The position numbers and the translations under genes were made by a program. From Paracoccus sediminicola (GTDB taxonomy: Bacteria > Pseudomonadota > Alphaproteobacteria > Rhodobacterales > Rhodobacteraceae), in NCBI RefSeq assembly GCF_027912835.1, contig NZ_CP115768.1, positions 2,331,501 to 2,395,500 of the forward strand: a stretch of DNA of 64,000 nt, in the 5' to 3' direction. A model generated the notes under the pieces. That model worked only from the letters and a program-made list of their open reading frames with translations. It was not told the DNA's origin and searched no databases. Positions 8,581 through 17,183 of the stretch are shown piece by piece; position 1 is the first letter of the stretch; every line of letters starts with the position of its first letter.

Positions 8581-9863
8581 TGCTGATCGCCATCGCCGCC
8601 GTCGCCGTTCTGCTGCTGATCGCCGGGTTCGAGATGTTTCTCGTGCTTGGCCTGCCGACCCTGCTGGTCAAGGAAGGCTATTTCGCCCGCCTCCCTGACC
8701 CTGCGGTCGTACAGAAAATCTTTGGCGGGATCGACCACACCACGCTTTTGGCAATCCCGTTCTTCGTTCTGGCGGCAAATCTCATGGCGTCGGGACGGAT
8801 CGCGAAGGATCTGACAGGGTTGATGCAGGCGCTTCTCGGCCATACGCGGGGCGGGATGGGTCATGTCACCGTCGGCGGCTCGATGGCGTTTGGCGCGGTC
8901 TCGGGTTCGGCTCCGGCGACGGTCGCAGCGCTTGGCGGGCTGGTCTATCCGGAGATGCGGCGCACCGGGTTTTCCGAACGATTCAGCGTCGGCCTTCTGG
9001 CCTCGAGCGCCGAGACCGCGCTGCTGATCCCGCCCTCGATCACCTTCATCGTGTATGGCTGGATGACCGGCACCTCGATCGCCCAGCTTTTCGCTGCGGG
9101 GCTGGCTGTGGGGCTGGTGCTGGGACTGGCCTTTGCCATCATGGTCGAGATCGAGGCCCGTCGCAGTGGCGTCCGACCGGCCGAGCGCACCAGTGCCGCG
9201 CAGCGACTGGCGGCACTGAAAGCCGCGATCTGGGCCATCGGTATGCCTGTCATCATCCTCGGCGGCATCTATAGCGGCATGACCACCCCGACCGAGGCCG
9301 CCGTGGTCAGTGTCGTCTACGCCATCGTGGTCGAAATGCTGATCTATCGCGATATCGGCCCGCGCAAGCTGGTCAGCATCACCGAACAGGCCGCGATCGG
9401 CACCACGGTGATCTTCATACTTCTGGCGATGGGGGGGCTGATCTCCTATTTCGTGACCATGGCGCAGGTGCCTGCGCAGATCACCGCCGCCCTCGCCGCG
9501 ATGGAGGCGGGCCCGGTCACCTTCCTCATCATCGTCAATATCCTGTTCCTGATCGCGGGGATGTTCATCGACCCGAACTCGGCAATGCTGATCCTGATCC
9601 CGCCCCTGTTTCCGGTGGCGCAGTCGCTTGGCATCGACCCCGTGCATTTCGGGATGATCGTGACGCTGAATATCAGTCTCGGCATGATCACCCCGCCCTT
9701 CGGGCTGGATATCTTTGTGACCGCCAGCACGCTGAAGCTGCCCGTTCTGTCGGTCATGCGCGGCGTGCTGCCCTTCATCGCTGTAAACGTCATCGTGCTG
9801 CTGATCGTGACCTATGTGCCGTCGATCTCGCTTTTCGTTCCGCGCCTGATTTTCGGAGGCTGA
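8580..9863 (+). CDS. TRAP transporter large permease, DctM family
   Basis: A 427-residue protein of about 12 helices, the sodium-coupled transport subunit (PF06808). Family motifs include GSMAFGAVSGSAPATVAALG, IPPSITFIVYGWMTG and the repeated TPPFGLDIFV near the end. Together with the preceding DctP and DctQ genes it forms a complete DctPQM transporter. Confidence 0.94.
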   Translation: MLIAIAAVAVLLLIAGFEMFLVLGLPTLLVKEGYFARLPDPAVVQKIFGGIDHTTLLAIPFFVLAANLMASGRIAKDLTGLMQALLGHTRGGMGHVTVGGSMAFGAVSGSAPATVAALGGLVYPEMRRTGFSERFSVGLLASSAETALLIPPSITFIVYGWMTGTSIAQLFAAGLAVGLVLGLAFAIMVEIEARRSGVRPAERTSAAQRLAALKAAIWAIGMPVIILGGIYSGMTTPTEAAVVSVVYAIVVEMLIYRDIGPRKLVSITEQAAIGTTVIFILLAMGGLISYFVTMAQVPAQITAALAAMEAGPVTFLIIVNILFLIAGMFIDPNSAMLILIPPLFPVAQSLGIDPVHFGMIVTLNISLGMITPPFGLDIFVTASTLKLPVLSVMRGVLPFIAVNVIVLLIVTYVPSISLFVPRLIFGG

Positions 9864-9868
9864 CCCGC

Positions 9869-10684
9869 ATGACCCGCGCCGATTTCCCGATCCGCCAGAC
9901 CGAGCTGCGCGTGCAAAGCAATGACCCGGTCAATGACGAATATCGCCTTCTGATCCTGCGCGCCCCTGCGGATCTGATGCGGATGTGCCGACCGGGACAG
10001 TTCTTCCACCTGCTCTGCCCGGTAACCGCGGGTGCCGCGCCCTTCCTGCGCCGCCCGATGAGCATCTATGCCGCGCTACAAGATGCCGGAGAGTTGCAGT
10101 TTCTCTACAAGGTCACGGGGCTGGGGACGGGCACGCTCGCCACGCTGCGCGAGGGCGACGGGCTGAATGTGCTCGGCCCGCTCGGCAACGGGTTCTGGCT
10201 TGAGGATGGCTGGCGGCACCTGCTGCTTGTGGCGCGGGGGGTCGGGCTTGCCACGCTCGCGCCGCTGGCCCATCTCGCGCGCGACACCGGGCGCGGCATC
10301 ACCGCGATCTGCAGTGCGCGCCGCGCCGATGTGCTGATGTCGGTCGATATGTTCCGCGGGTTCGGTGCGACGGTGATCCCGGTGACCGACGAGGATGGAA
10401 GCTCTGCGCCCGAGGCGATCCGCCCCGTGATCGACGAGCTGGTCGCAGCCGGGCGCGTCGATGCGATGTTCACCTGCGGTTCGAACCGGCTCTTGCGCCT
10501 GTGTCAGCAGGCCGGCGCCGCCCATGGGATTCCCGGCCAGATTGCACTGGAGCAGCAGATGGCCTGCGGTTTGGGCATGTGCCAATGCTGCGTGCGCTCG
10601 TTCCGCAAGCCCCAGGGCATCCGCCATTTGCGGGTCTGCGCCGAGGGCCCGGTTTTCGACATGACCGAAGCGATGGAGGCGTAA
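9869..10684 (+). CDS. pyrK: Dihydroorotate dehydrogenase electron-transfer subunit (PyrK)
   Basis: A 271-residue FAD and [2Fe-2S] protein that passes electrons between NAD(H) and the class 1B PyrD catalytic subunit. The order of elements is typical: FAD-binding RRPMSIY, NAD-binding GVGLATLAPL, then the C-terminal cluster with C-x4-C-x2-C in ACGLGMCQCC and the fourth Cys in RVCAEGPVF. GGAGG precedes the ATG. Its stop overlaps the pyrD start as TAATG. PyrK is common in Firmicutes and unusual in alphaproteobacteria, which normally use the quinone-linked class 2 enzyme for de novo synthesis. Confidence 0.9.
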   Translation: MTRADFPIRQTELRVQSNDPVNDEYRLLILRAPADLMRMCRPGQFFHLLCPVTAGAAPFLRRPMSIYAALQDAGELQFLYKVTGLGTGTLATLREGDGLNVLGPLGNGFWLEDGWRHLLLVARGVGLATLAPLAHLARDTGRGITAICSARRADVLMSVDMFRGFGATVIPVTDEDGSSAPEAIRPVIDELVAAGRVDAMFTCGSNRLLRLCQQAGAAHGIPGQIALEQQMACGLGMCQCCVRSFRKPQGIRHLRVCAEGPVFDMTEAMEA

Positions 10685-11628
10685 TGGCGGATCTGACGAC
10701 GCAACTCGGGACGCTGCGGCTGCGCAACCCGATCATGCCCGCCTCGGGGACCTTCACCGATGAGCTCAGCCAGGTCTTCGATCTCGGACTGATCGGCGCC
10801 CATGTCACCAAGACGATCACCGCCGAGACGCGCGGCGGCAATCCGACGCCCCGTGTGTGTGAGGTCGCGGGCGGAATGCTGAACTCGATCGGCATTCCCT
10901 CGAAGGGAGTCGCGCATTTCGTGGAAAAGGTGATCCCCGAATATCGCCGCTGGAACGTGCCGCTGATCGTCAGCATCTCGGCGGGCACGGCGGATGATTT
11001 CGCGCGGCTCTGCGCGCAGGTCAGCCAGCCGGGCGTCGCGGCGATCGAGGTCAATATCTCCTGTCCCAATATCGAAGAGGACGGCAAGGCTTTTGCCATG
11101 CGTCCCGAAACCACCACGCGCGCGATGGAGGCGTTGCGCGCTTCCTCCGATCTGCCGCTTTGGGCGAAGCTGTCGCCCAATACCGGCCAGACCGTCGAGG
11201 TGGCGCAGGCGGCCGAGGCAGCGGGGGCGGATGCGCTTGTCGTGGCCAACACGCTGCTGGCGATGGCCATTGATGTGGACAGCCGCAAGCCCCGTCTGGG
11301 CAATCTGATGGGCGGGCTGTCCGGGCCGTCGCTGAAGCCGATCACCCTGCGCATGGCCTATCAGGCGGCGCGCTCTGTCTCGATCCCGGTGATTGGCTGC
11401 GGCGGGATTTCGTCGCTGGACGATGTGCTGGAATATCTGATCGCGGGTGCGGCGGCGGTTCAGGTCGGCACCGCAAGCTTCATTGAACCCGCGATCATGC
11501 CCCGGCTGGTCCATGAGCTCGAATCATGGATGGATGCGCGCGGCATCGCCTCGCTGGACGGGCTCGTCGGCTCGGTCCGCGATGACGAGGCCCCCGACGC
11601 GATGATCTTCGCAGAGGCCGCGCCATGA
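10684..11628 (+). CDS. pyrD: Dihydroorotate dehydrogenase, class 1B catalytic subunit
   Basis: A 314-residue FMN TIM-barrel enzyme interconverting dihydroorotate and orotate. It is class 1 because the active-site base is Cys in VEVNISCPNIEEDG; class 2 enzymes use Ser. The partner PyrK directly upstream makes it the NAD-linked 1B type. The C-terminal VIGCGGISS and AAAVQVGTASF bind the FMN phosphate. I start it at the ATG at 10684, which overlaps the pyrK stop, although the frame runs further upstream. Depending on redox state the enzyme could oxidise imported dihydroorotate or reduce orotate for catabolism. Confidence 0.92.
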   Translation: MADLTTQLGTLRLRNPIMPASGTFTDELSQVFDLGLIGAHVTKTITAETRGGNPTPRVCEVAGGMLNSIGIPSKGVAHFVEKVIPEYRRWNVPLIVSISAGTADDFARLCAQVSQPGVAAIEVNISCPNIEEDGKAFAMRPETTTRAMEALRASSDLPLWAKLSPNTGQTVEVAQAAEAAGADALVVANTLLAMAIDVDSRKPRLGNLMGGLSGPSLKPITLRMAYQAARSVSIPVIGCGGISSLDDVLEYLIAGAAAVQVGTASFIEPAIMPRLVHELESWMDARGIASLDGLVGSVRDDEAPDAMIFAEAAP

Positions 11629-12902
11629 CCGCGCCGGGTTTCGCGATCAATGACGACGACGCGGCATGGGCAGCAGAGCTTTTTGAGAAAGTCGCCGCCA
11701 TGTCCCCCGACAGCGCGGGCGTCAGCCGGCCCGCCCTGTCAGAAGTCGAAACCCGCGTGCTTGATTTCCTCGATCAACGCGCCTCCGAAGCGGGGCTGGA
11801 GACATGGCGCGATCCGGCACAGAATTCAGTCTATGCGCGGCCCGGCCAGAGGGACGCGGTCCGCTATATCCTCACCGGCAGCCATGTCGATTCCGTGCCG
11901 CAGGGCGGAAATTTCGACGGGCTGGCCGGGGTCGTCGCATCGCTGCTCTGCCTGCGGGCGGCCGAGCGCGAGGGGCTGAGCCTGCCCATGCCGGTCCATG
12001 CCATCGCCATGCGGGCCGAGGAAAGCGCTTGGTTCGGGCCGTGCTATATCGCATCGAAAATGCTGACCGGATCGCTGGAAGATGATGAAGCCGCCTCGCT
12101 GCATAAGGGCGACGGGCGCGCGCTTGGCGATCATCTGGCGGATCTGGGGATCCCGGTCGACAAGCTGCGTGCCAAAGTGCCGCTGGCCGAGCTTTCCCGG
12201 ATCGCCGCCTATCTCGAACTGCATATCGAACAGGGCCCGCTTCTGGCCGAGCGCGACCTTCCCGCCGCCGCTGTCTCTGGCATTCGCGGCAATCTGCGCT
12301 TCCGCAATATCATCGTCACCGGCGAGCCGGGCCATTCCGGTGCCGTGCCGCGGGCATATCGCCGCGATCCGGTGATGGCGATGGCCGACCTGCTGCACCG
12401 GCTGGATGAAAGCTGGTCAACCATCGTCCAGACCGGCGGCGATCTGGTGCTTACCTCTGGCATGCTTGGCACCGATCCGGAACGCCACGCCCTGTCGCGT
12501 ATTCCCGATAGCGTCAGCTTCAGCCTCGATATCCGCAGCCAGGATAGCCAGACGCTGAGCGGCATGCAGGGTCTGCTGGACACAGAGATCGAGGATATCG
12601 CGCGACGCCGAAAGGTGAGCTTCGACACCGGCCCGGCCAGCCGGAACGCGCCGGCGCTGATGGATCCGGGCATGATCGCGGGGCTGAAAACCGCGATGGA
12701 CGCTCTTGGGATGGAACCCCTTGCCATGCCCTCGGGCGGCGGCCATGACGCGGCGGTCTTTGCCAATGCCGGTATCCCCGCCGGGATGGTCTTCGTGCGC
12801 AATCGCAACGGTTCGCACAATCCCGATGAAGCGATGGAAATCGAGGATCTTGTGGCCGGCGCCCGGATCATGCTGCAATATCTGATGACGCCGCAGGGCT
12901 GA
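11625..12902 (+). CDS. M20-family amidohydrolase, hydantoinase/carbamoylase type (possible ureidosuccinase)
   Basis: A 425-residue binuclear zinc hydrolase of the N-carbamoyl-amino-acid amidohydrolase family. Metal and catalytic motifs are visible: GSHVDSVPQGGNFDG, RAEESAW, LHIEQGPLL and NGSHNPDE. The family cleaves N-carbamoyl amino acids to amino acid, CO2 and ammonia. Beside pyrK and pyrD the most attractive substrate is N-carbamoyl-L-aspartate (ureidosuccinate), the hydrolysis product of dihydroorotate, but no dihydroorotase is in the cluster, so this is inference. The start overlaps the pyrD stop by 4 bases (ATGA). Confidence 0.85.
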   Translation: MTAPGFAINDDDAAWAAELFEKVAAMSPDSAGVSRPALSEVETRVLDFLDQRASEAGLETWRDPAQNSVYARPGQRDAVRYILTGSHVDSVPQGGNFDGLAGVVASLLCLRAAEREGLSLPMPVHAIAMRAEESAWFGPCYIASKMLTGSLEDDEAASLHKGDGRALGDHLADLGIPVDKLRAKVPLAELSRIAAYLELHIEQGPLLAERDLPAAAVSGIRGNLRFRNIIVTGEPGHSGAVPRAYRRDPVMAMADLLHRLDESWSTIVQTGGDLVLTSGMLGTDPERHALSRIPDSVSFSLDIRSQDSQTLSGMQGLLDTEIEDIARRRKVSFDTGPASRNAPALMDPGMIAGLKTAMDALGMEPLAMPSGGGHDAAVFANAGIPAGMVFVRNRNGSHNPDEAMEIEDLVAGARIMLQYLMTPQG

Positions 12903-12912
12903 GGACGCGATT

Positions 12913-13608
12913 ATGATACAGCACTATCCCGATCAGAAGCTGATGGCGCGCATGACCGCGAAGATGCTGCTGGAACTCGGCGCGATCCGCTTCGCGTCAG
13001 AACGGCCCTTCACCTTCACCTCCGGTCTCGCCAGCCCGGTCTATGTCGATTGCAAGCGCGTCATCAGCTATCCGGCGCTGCGCGGCACGCTTGTCGATTT
13101 CCTCCTCGCCACCATCGAGCGCGATATCGGCCGGGACAATTTCGACGTGATCGCGGGCGGAGAAAGCGCGGGCATCCCCTTCGCCTCGTGGATCGCCGCA
13201 AAGCTGTCCCTGCCCATGATATTTGTGCGCAAATCGCCGCGCGGTCTCGGCCCGAATGCCAGTATCGAGGGCGATCTGGAACCGGGCGCGCGGGTGTTGC
13301 TGGTTGAGGACCTGACCACGGATGGCGCCAGCAAGCTGCAATTCTGCAAGGCGCTGCGCCGCGCGGGCGCACAGGTCGATCACGCCGTGGTGCTGTTCTT
13401 CTATAACATCTATGCCGAAACCGTCTCCGGGCTGAAACGCGACGGGCTGGAGCTTCACTGGCTCTCGGATTGGTGGGCGGTGCTGGATGCTGCCCGCGAA
13501 ATGGATGTTTTCGCGGGGGCAGAGCTGGAAAATCTCGAACGTTTCCTGCATGCACCTCTGGAATGGTCGGGCGAACATGGCGGCGCGACCCGGATCGGTA
13601 CCGCATAA
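12913..13608 (+). CDS. pyrE: Orotate phosphoribosyltransferase
   Basis: A 231-residue type I phosphoribosyltransferase that joins orotate to PRPP to give OMP in UMP synthesis. The PRPP loop is VLLVEDLTTDGASK, and the N-terminal FTFTSGLASPVYVDCKR and the flexible loop with RKSPRGLGPNA fit the family. GAGGA lies upstream of the ATG at 12913. Its place after a class 1B DHODH and a TRAP transporter suggests that orotate produced or imported by the operon feeds UMP synthesis. Whether it is the organism's only pyrE cannot be told from the window. Confidence 0.93.
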   Translation: MIQHYPDQKLMARMTAKMLLELGAIRFASERPFTFTSGLASPVYVDCKRVISYPALRGTLVDFLLATIERDIGRDNFDVIAGGESAGIPFASWIAAKLSLPMIFVRKSPRGLGPNASIEGDLEPGARVLLVEDLTTDGASKLQFCKALRRAGAQVDHAVVLFFYNIYAETVSGLKRDGLELHWLSDWWAVLDAAREMDVFAGAELENLERFLHAPLEWSGEHGGATRIGTA

Positions 13609-13619
13609 AGGAGAAACGC

Positions 13620-13931
13620 ATGTTCAGCGACGTGATCGAGATCATCGAAACCAACGGCAAGAGCATCCACGCCTATAACGACGTCGCCGGGATGCTGCGC
13701 CGCAATGCCGCCAGCCAGCCCGAAGACGCGGCCGGCTATCTGGTCCTCGCCCTCGCCGCCGAGCAGTTTCTGGAGCTGAATGAGCGCATGCCGCTGCGCG
13801 CGCCGCAGGTCGCGGAAAGTTTCGACAGGATCAAGAGCTTCGCCGAAAGCCTTGACCAGGGACGTGCGGCAGGTCGAGAAGCCTATCTCGGCGCTATCGA
13901 ATCCGTCGCCCATCAGATCGCTTCTGCCTGA
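13620..13931 (+). CDS. Small protein of unknown function at the end of the TRAP-pyr operon
   Basis: A 103-residue mostly helical, acidic, soluble protein with no signal peptide or membrane helix. AAAGGAG precedes the ATG at 13620, which lies 11 bases after the pyrE stop, so co-transcription is likely. Sequence features are an N-terminal IIETNGKSIHAYNDVAGML and a central NAASQPEDAAGYLVLALAAE. I do not recognise the family. A regulatory or chaperone partner for one of the enzymes is possible but unsupported. Confidence 0.75.
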   Translation: MFSDVIEIIETNGKSIHAYNDVAGMLRRNAASQPEDAAGYLVLALAAEQFLELNERMPLRAPQVAESFDRIKSFAESLDQGRAAGREAYLGAIESVAHQIASA

Positions 13932-13991
13932 TCCTGCTCTTTGGGCGCCATGTCAGGTCGCAGTGCCCCAGGCTAGCCGGGCTGCGCCGCC

Positions 13992-14651
13992 TCACCCTTG
14001 AAATGTATTTGTCTGATAGAGTTCGATGGCGTCGTCGATGGAGTTGCAGAATGTGAGTGTTCCGTTGTGGAGGACGGCGCCCATGGTGCAGGTCTTGCGG
14101 ATGAAGGGGAGGGAGTGGCTGACCACGATGGATGAGGAACGGCGCATCCGCTCGCGGAACACGGCGGTTGATTTCTGCTTGAAGGCGGCGTCGCCGACGC
14201 TGGTGATCTCGTCGACCAGATAGGTGTCGAAATGGATCCCCATCGAGGTGCCCATCGCCAGGCGTGAGCGCATCCCCGAGGAATAAGTCCCGAAAGGTTT
14301 GTGGAAATTCACCCCGAGCTCGGCGAAATCCTCGACATAGGCGACCAGCTCATCGGTATCGACGCCATAGATCCGGGCCACGAAGCGCACATTCTGCGCC
14401 CCGGTCAGCTCGCGGTGGAAACTGCCGGCATAGCCCACCGGCCAGGACACCGTCCCGTCGCTGAGGATCGCGCCCGAATCCGGCAGCATGGTGCCCGCGA
14501 TCATCCGCAGCATCGAGGATTTCCCGGCCCCGTTGCGCCCCATCAGCGCCACCGACTCCCCGGTCGGGAACACCGCGCTCACCCGATCCGCCACCACCGT
14601 GCGGATGCCCTTGCGATAATAGCTCTTGGACAGGTTCTGCAGGACGATCAT
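13992..14651 (-). CDS. kpsT: Capsule polysaccharide export ABC ATPase (KpsT-like), copy 1
   Basis: A 219-residue ATPase that energises polysaccharide export through KpsM. It has Walker A GRNGAGKSS, signature YSSGMRSRLAMG and Walker B TYLVDEI, with the S-S-G-M signature typical of KpsT/BexA/CtrA polysaccharide exporters instead of LSGGQ. Length matches the family. The gene follows kpsE with a 5-base gap. The protein is identical to copy 2; the single base difference found within the gene (14028) is silent. Confidence 0.93.
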   Translation of the reverse strand: MIVLQNLSKSYYRKGIRTVVADRVSAVFPTGESVALMGRNGAGKSSMLRMIAGTMLPDSGAILSDGTVSWPVGYAGSFHRELTGAQNVRFVARIYGVDTDELVAYVEDFAELGVNFHKPFGTYSSGMRSRLAMGTSMGIHFDTYLVDEITSVGDAAFKQKSTAVFRERMRRSSSIVVSHSLPFIRKTCTMGAVLHNGTLTFCNSIDDAIELYQTNTFQG

Positions 14652-14656
14652 CGCGC

Positions 14657-16243
14657 TCAGCGCCGGTCGCGGATGCTGTAATAGATCAGCAGCATGATCG
14701 ACCAGATCACCAGCAACACCCCGAACACCGCCGCCAGAAGCACCGGGCGGTCCGGCTTGAGCGAGGTCTCGGCCAGCTTCGGCTCGATATGGGCGGCCAG
14801 ATAGCGCGACTGGCGCTGCGCCTCGCCAAGCGCGGTCTCATAGGCGACCTGCGCGGCGCGATAGCTGGTCTCGGCGAATTCCATATCCACCGCGAGGCGT
14901 TCATATTCCGCCATCAGCTCGGCATAGCTTTCCCCCGCCGGCCCCTGCTCCTGCGCGCCGAATTTCGACCGCTCATCGGCGATCCGGCCCCGGATCGCGT
15001 CGATGCGCTGCTGGCCCTGGATCACCCGCGGATCGTCGCTGCGCGCGTTCTGGCTCAGCGTGTCGAGCGCGATCATCGCCTCGGCCAGCTGCGCCTGAAG
15101 CGAGTTCAGCACCCCCATCTGCCCGGCGATATCCGCCGCTGGATCGACGATCTGGGTGCGGGTGCGGAACGCCGTAATCGCCTGGCGCGCCTCGGACAGC
15201 CGGGACTGTGCCTGTTCCAGCTCGCCCCGCGCGAAGCTGGTCGCGTCCTCGCGCGCGATATCCGAGAGCCGGTTGATCGTCGACGAGCTTTCCGCAAAGG
15301 TCGCCTGCGCGATCTCGAGCGCGTCTTCGGGGGTGAAGGCCGCCACTTCCAGCGTGATCAGGCTGGTGGCGTTGTCATACAGCACCCGGACCTGGCGCTG
15401 CCAGTAATCGGTCAACTCTTCCAGCGGCTCGGCCGGGTCGAGCGCGAAGACCGGGTCCTGCGGCCAGGCCTTCGAGAACCTGGCCCGCAGATCGACCGTC
15501 TCGTCGAGCCGCGCCACGATGTCCTCGCTGCGCAGGAAATCATAGAGAATATCGGTGTCCGAGGCCGCCGAGCCGCCGGTCAGCTGGGTCAGCCCGCCCA
15601 GGAAATCCACCGACGGCGCGGCCTCTTCCTTGCGCACCGAAAAGGCGATGGTCGAGACATATTGATCGACCGCGCGGCTCCACAGATACCAGCCGCTGAT
15701 CGCGCTCGGGGCGAGCACCACCAGGATGAAGGACAACAGCACCACCCAGTGCCGCAGCCGCGCCCCGGTCCGCGAGACGGGTGGATGCACCGGGATGCCG
15801 GGCCCGTCCGCATTCCCATCCGGCGGGCGCGATGCCGCCCTGCGGCTGCCCCCGCCGGCCGTTGCCGAAGCCGCCCGGACGCCCTGACCGGCCTTGCCCT
15901 GCCCGGCTTTCGCCTGACCGGCCTTCCGCTGCCCGGCCTTGCCGCGGCCGGGCGTGCCAGGCGCCGACCCGCCATGATCGATGCGCGTCGCCGCTGCCGC
16001 CGCGCCACGCCCGGAGACCGCAGCCCGATCCCGCGCTTCCGCACCATCCGGCCCGCCAGCCGTGTTCCCCGCACCGGCTGCGCCGGCCCGGGCGTCACGC
16101 CCGTCTCCGGCAGATCCGGCCCGGTCTGGACCGGCATCCGGCGCCGCCGCGCCGGCCCGGGCGTGTCCTGCGCCAGCGCCGGGCGTCTCCGCCTCTGGCG
16201 AGGCCGGGATCGGGGAGGTCGGGGGAGGAGAGCTCTGGCTCAC
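14657..16243 (-). CDS. kpsE: Capsule export inner-membrane co-polymerase (KpsE/RkpR-like), copy 1
   Basis: A 528-residue polysaccharide co-polymerase/export protein. Helix 1 (about residues 166-187) and helix 2 (about 503-524) bracket a long periplasmic region with coiled coil (about 300-490), as in KpsE/BexC. It bridges the KpsMT transporter to an outer-membrane KpsD-type channel, which is not in this window. Unusual is the cytoplasmic tail of about 165 residues, very rich in Ala, Gly, Pro and Arg, including four x-K-A-G-Q repeats at residues 101-120. It differs from copy 2 by one residue, Ile here versus Met at 356. Confidence 0.9.
   Translation of the reverse strand: MSQSSPPPTSPIPASPEAETPGAGAGHARAGAAAPDAGPDRAGSAGDGRDARAGAAGAGNTAGGPDGAEARDRAAVSGRGAAAAATRIDHGGSAPGTPGRGKAGQRKAGQAKAGQGKAGQGVRAASATAGGGSRRAASRPPDGNADGPGIPVHPPVSRTGARLRHWVVLLSFILVVLAPSAISGWYLWSRAVDQYVSTIAFSVRKEEAAPSVDFLGGLTQLTGGSAASDTDILYDFLRSEDIVARLDETVDLRARFSKAWPQDPVFALDPAEPLEELTDYWQRQVRVLYDNATSLITLEVAAFTPEDALEIAQATFAESSSTINRLSDIAREDATSFARGELEQAQSRLSEARQAITAFRTRTQIVDPAADIAGQMGVLNSLQAQLAEAMIALDTLSQNARSDDPRVIQGQQRIDAIRGRIADERSKFGAQEQGPAGESYAELMAEYERLAVDMEFAETSYRAAQVAYETALGEAQRQSRYLAAHIEPKLAETSLKPDRPVLLAAVFGVLLVIWSIMLLIYYSIRDRR
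15884..15943 (-). repeat. Four tandem x-K-A-G-Q codon repeats in KpsE copy 1
   Basis: Imperfect 15-base tandem units encode GKAGQ, RKAGQ, AKAGQ, GKAGQ. Slippage-prone low-complexity DNA; the same array lies at 20028-20087 in copy 2 with no length difference. Confidence 0.8.
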
Positions 16244-16334
16244 ATCGCGCTCTTTCGGTTGTTTTGCGCCCTAATGCCTTCTAAACCGGCCAGGCTGCAA
16301 GGACCAGTCCGCCGCAGGCCCCGCTGCAGAACCC

Positions 16335-17183
16335 GTGACCGCCACAGCAGGAAACCCCGCCTTGCCCTCCGACACCGCGCCACAGCACCAGGCCGCGCTG
16401 CACCAGATCCGCAAACGGCCCCGCTTCCAGATGGGCCGCACGGTCATGGCCCTCATGCTGCGCGAGATGGCCACAACCTATGGCCGCTCGGTCGGCGGCT
16501 ATCTCTGGGCCATCCTCGATCCGGTGCTCGGCATCGTGCTGCTCTCCGTCGTCTTCTCCCTCGCCCTGCGCAGCCCGCCGCTGGGAGATAACTTCCCCCT
16601 CTTCTATGCCAGCGGCTATCTGCCCTTCGTCGCCTTCAACTCGCTTTCCCAGAAAATCGCCCGCTCGGTCCAGTTCTCCCGCCCCTTCATGGCCTATCCC
16701 TGCGTCACCTTCATGGATGCGCTGATCGCCAGGCTCGTGCTCAACGCCCTCACCGATGCCGTCGTCATCGCCATCGTCATCTCCGGCATCCTCGTCATCT
16801 ACGACCTGCCCTTCCGGGTCGACCTGACCACGCTGGCCACCGCCCTGATCTTCGTCACCCTCCTCTCCGCAGGGATCGGCACGCTGAACTGCTATATCAT
16901 GACCTCCTTTCCAACCTATGAACGCATCTGGTCCATCCTCACCCGGCCGCTCTTCCTGATCTCGGGCATCTTCTTCACCTATGACGCCCTGCCCCCGACA
17001 GCCCAGAACATCCTCTGGTACAACCCCCTTATGCATCTCGTCGGCCTCATGCGCAAAAGCCTCTATCCAACATATGAAGGCGAATACATCTCCCTCCCCT
17101 ATGTCCTCGCCATCACCGCCATAACCCTCTTCTTCGGTCTCCTCCTCCTCTCAAGACACTTCAAAAAACTCATGGAAAGCTGA
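16335..17183 (+). CDS. kpsM: Capsule polysaccharide export ABC permease (KpsM-like), copy 1
   Basis: A 282-residue ABC-2 type permease with six membrane helices. After a soluble N-terminus it carries the conserved YGRSVGGYLWAILDPV segment seen in KpsM/Wzm exporters. It starts with GTG at 16335, and its TGA overlaps the glycosyltransferase ATG, so the two are coupled. It is divergent from kpsE; the 91 bases between them hold both promoters. Copy 2 encodes the same protein, as the differences are silent. Confidence 0.92.
   Translation: MTATAGNPALPSDTAPQHQAALHQIRKRPRFQMGRTVMALMLREMATTYGRSVGGYLWAILDPVLGIVLLSVVFSLALRSPPLGDNFPLFYASGYLPFVAFNSLSQKIARSVQFSRPFMAYPCVTFMDALIARLVLNALTDAVVIAIVISGILVIYDLPFRVDLTTLATALIFVTLLSAGIGTLNCYIMTSFPTYERIWSILTRPLFLISGIFFTYDALPPTAQNILWYNPLMHLVGLMRKSLYPTYEGEYISLPYVLAITAITLFFGLLLLSRHFKKLMES

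Noticed and set aside
13932..13991. Terminator between the TRAP-pyr operon and kpsT
   Set aside because: No convincing stem with a T run is visible in this 60-base convergent gap.
14789..16591. 600-codon plus-strand frame across kpsE (and its twin at 18933-20735)
   Set aside because: Antisense to kpsE; composition is Arg/Pro/Ala-rich with no domain, and it runs across the kpsE/kpsM promoter region into kpsM out of frame.
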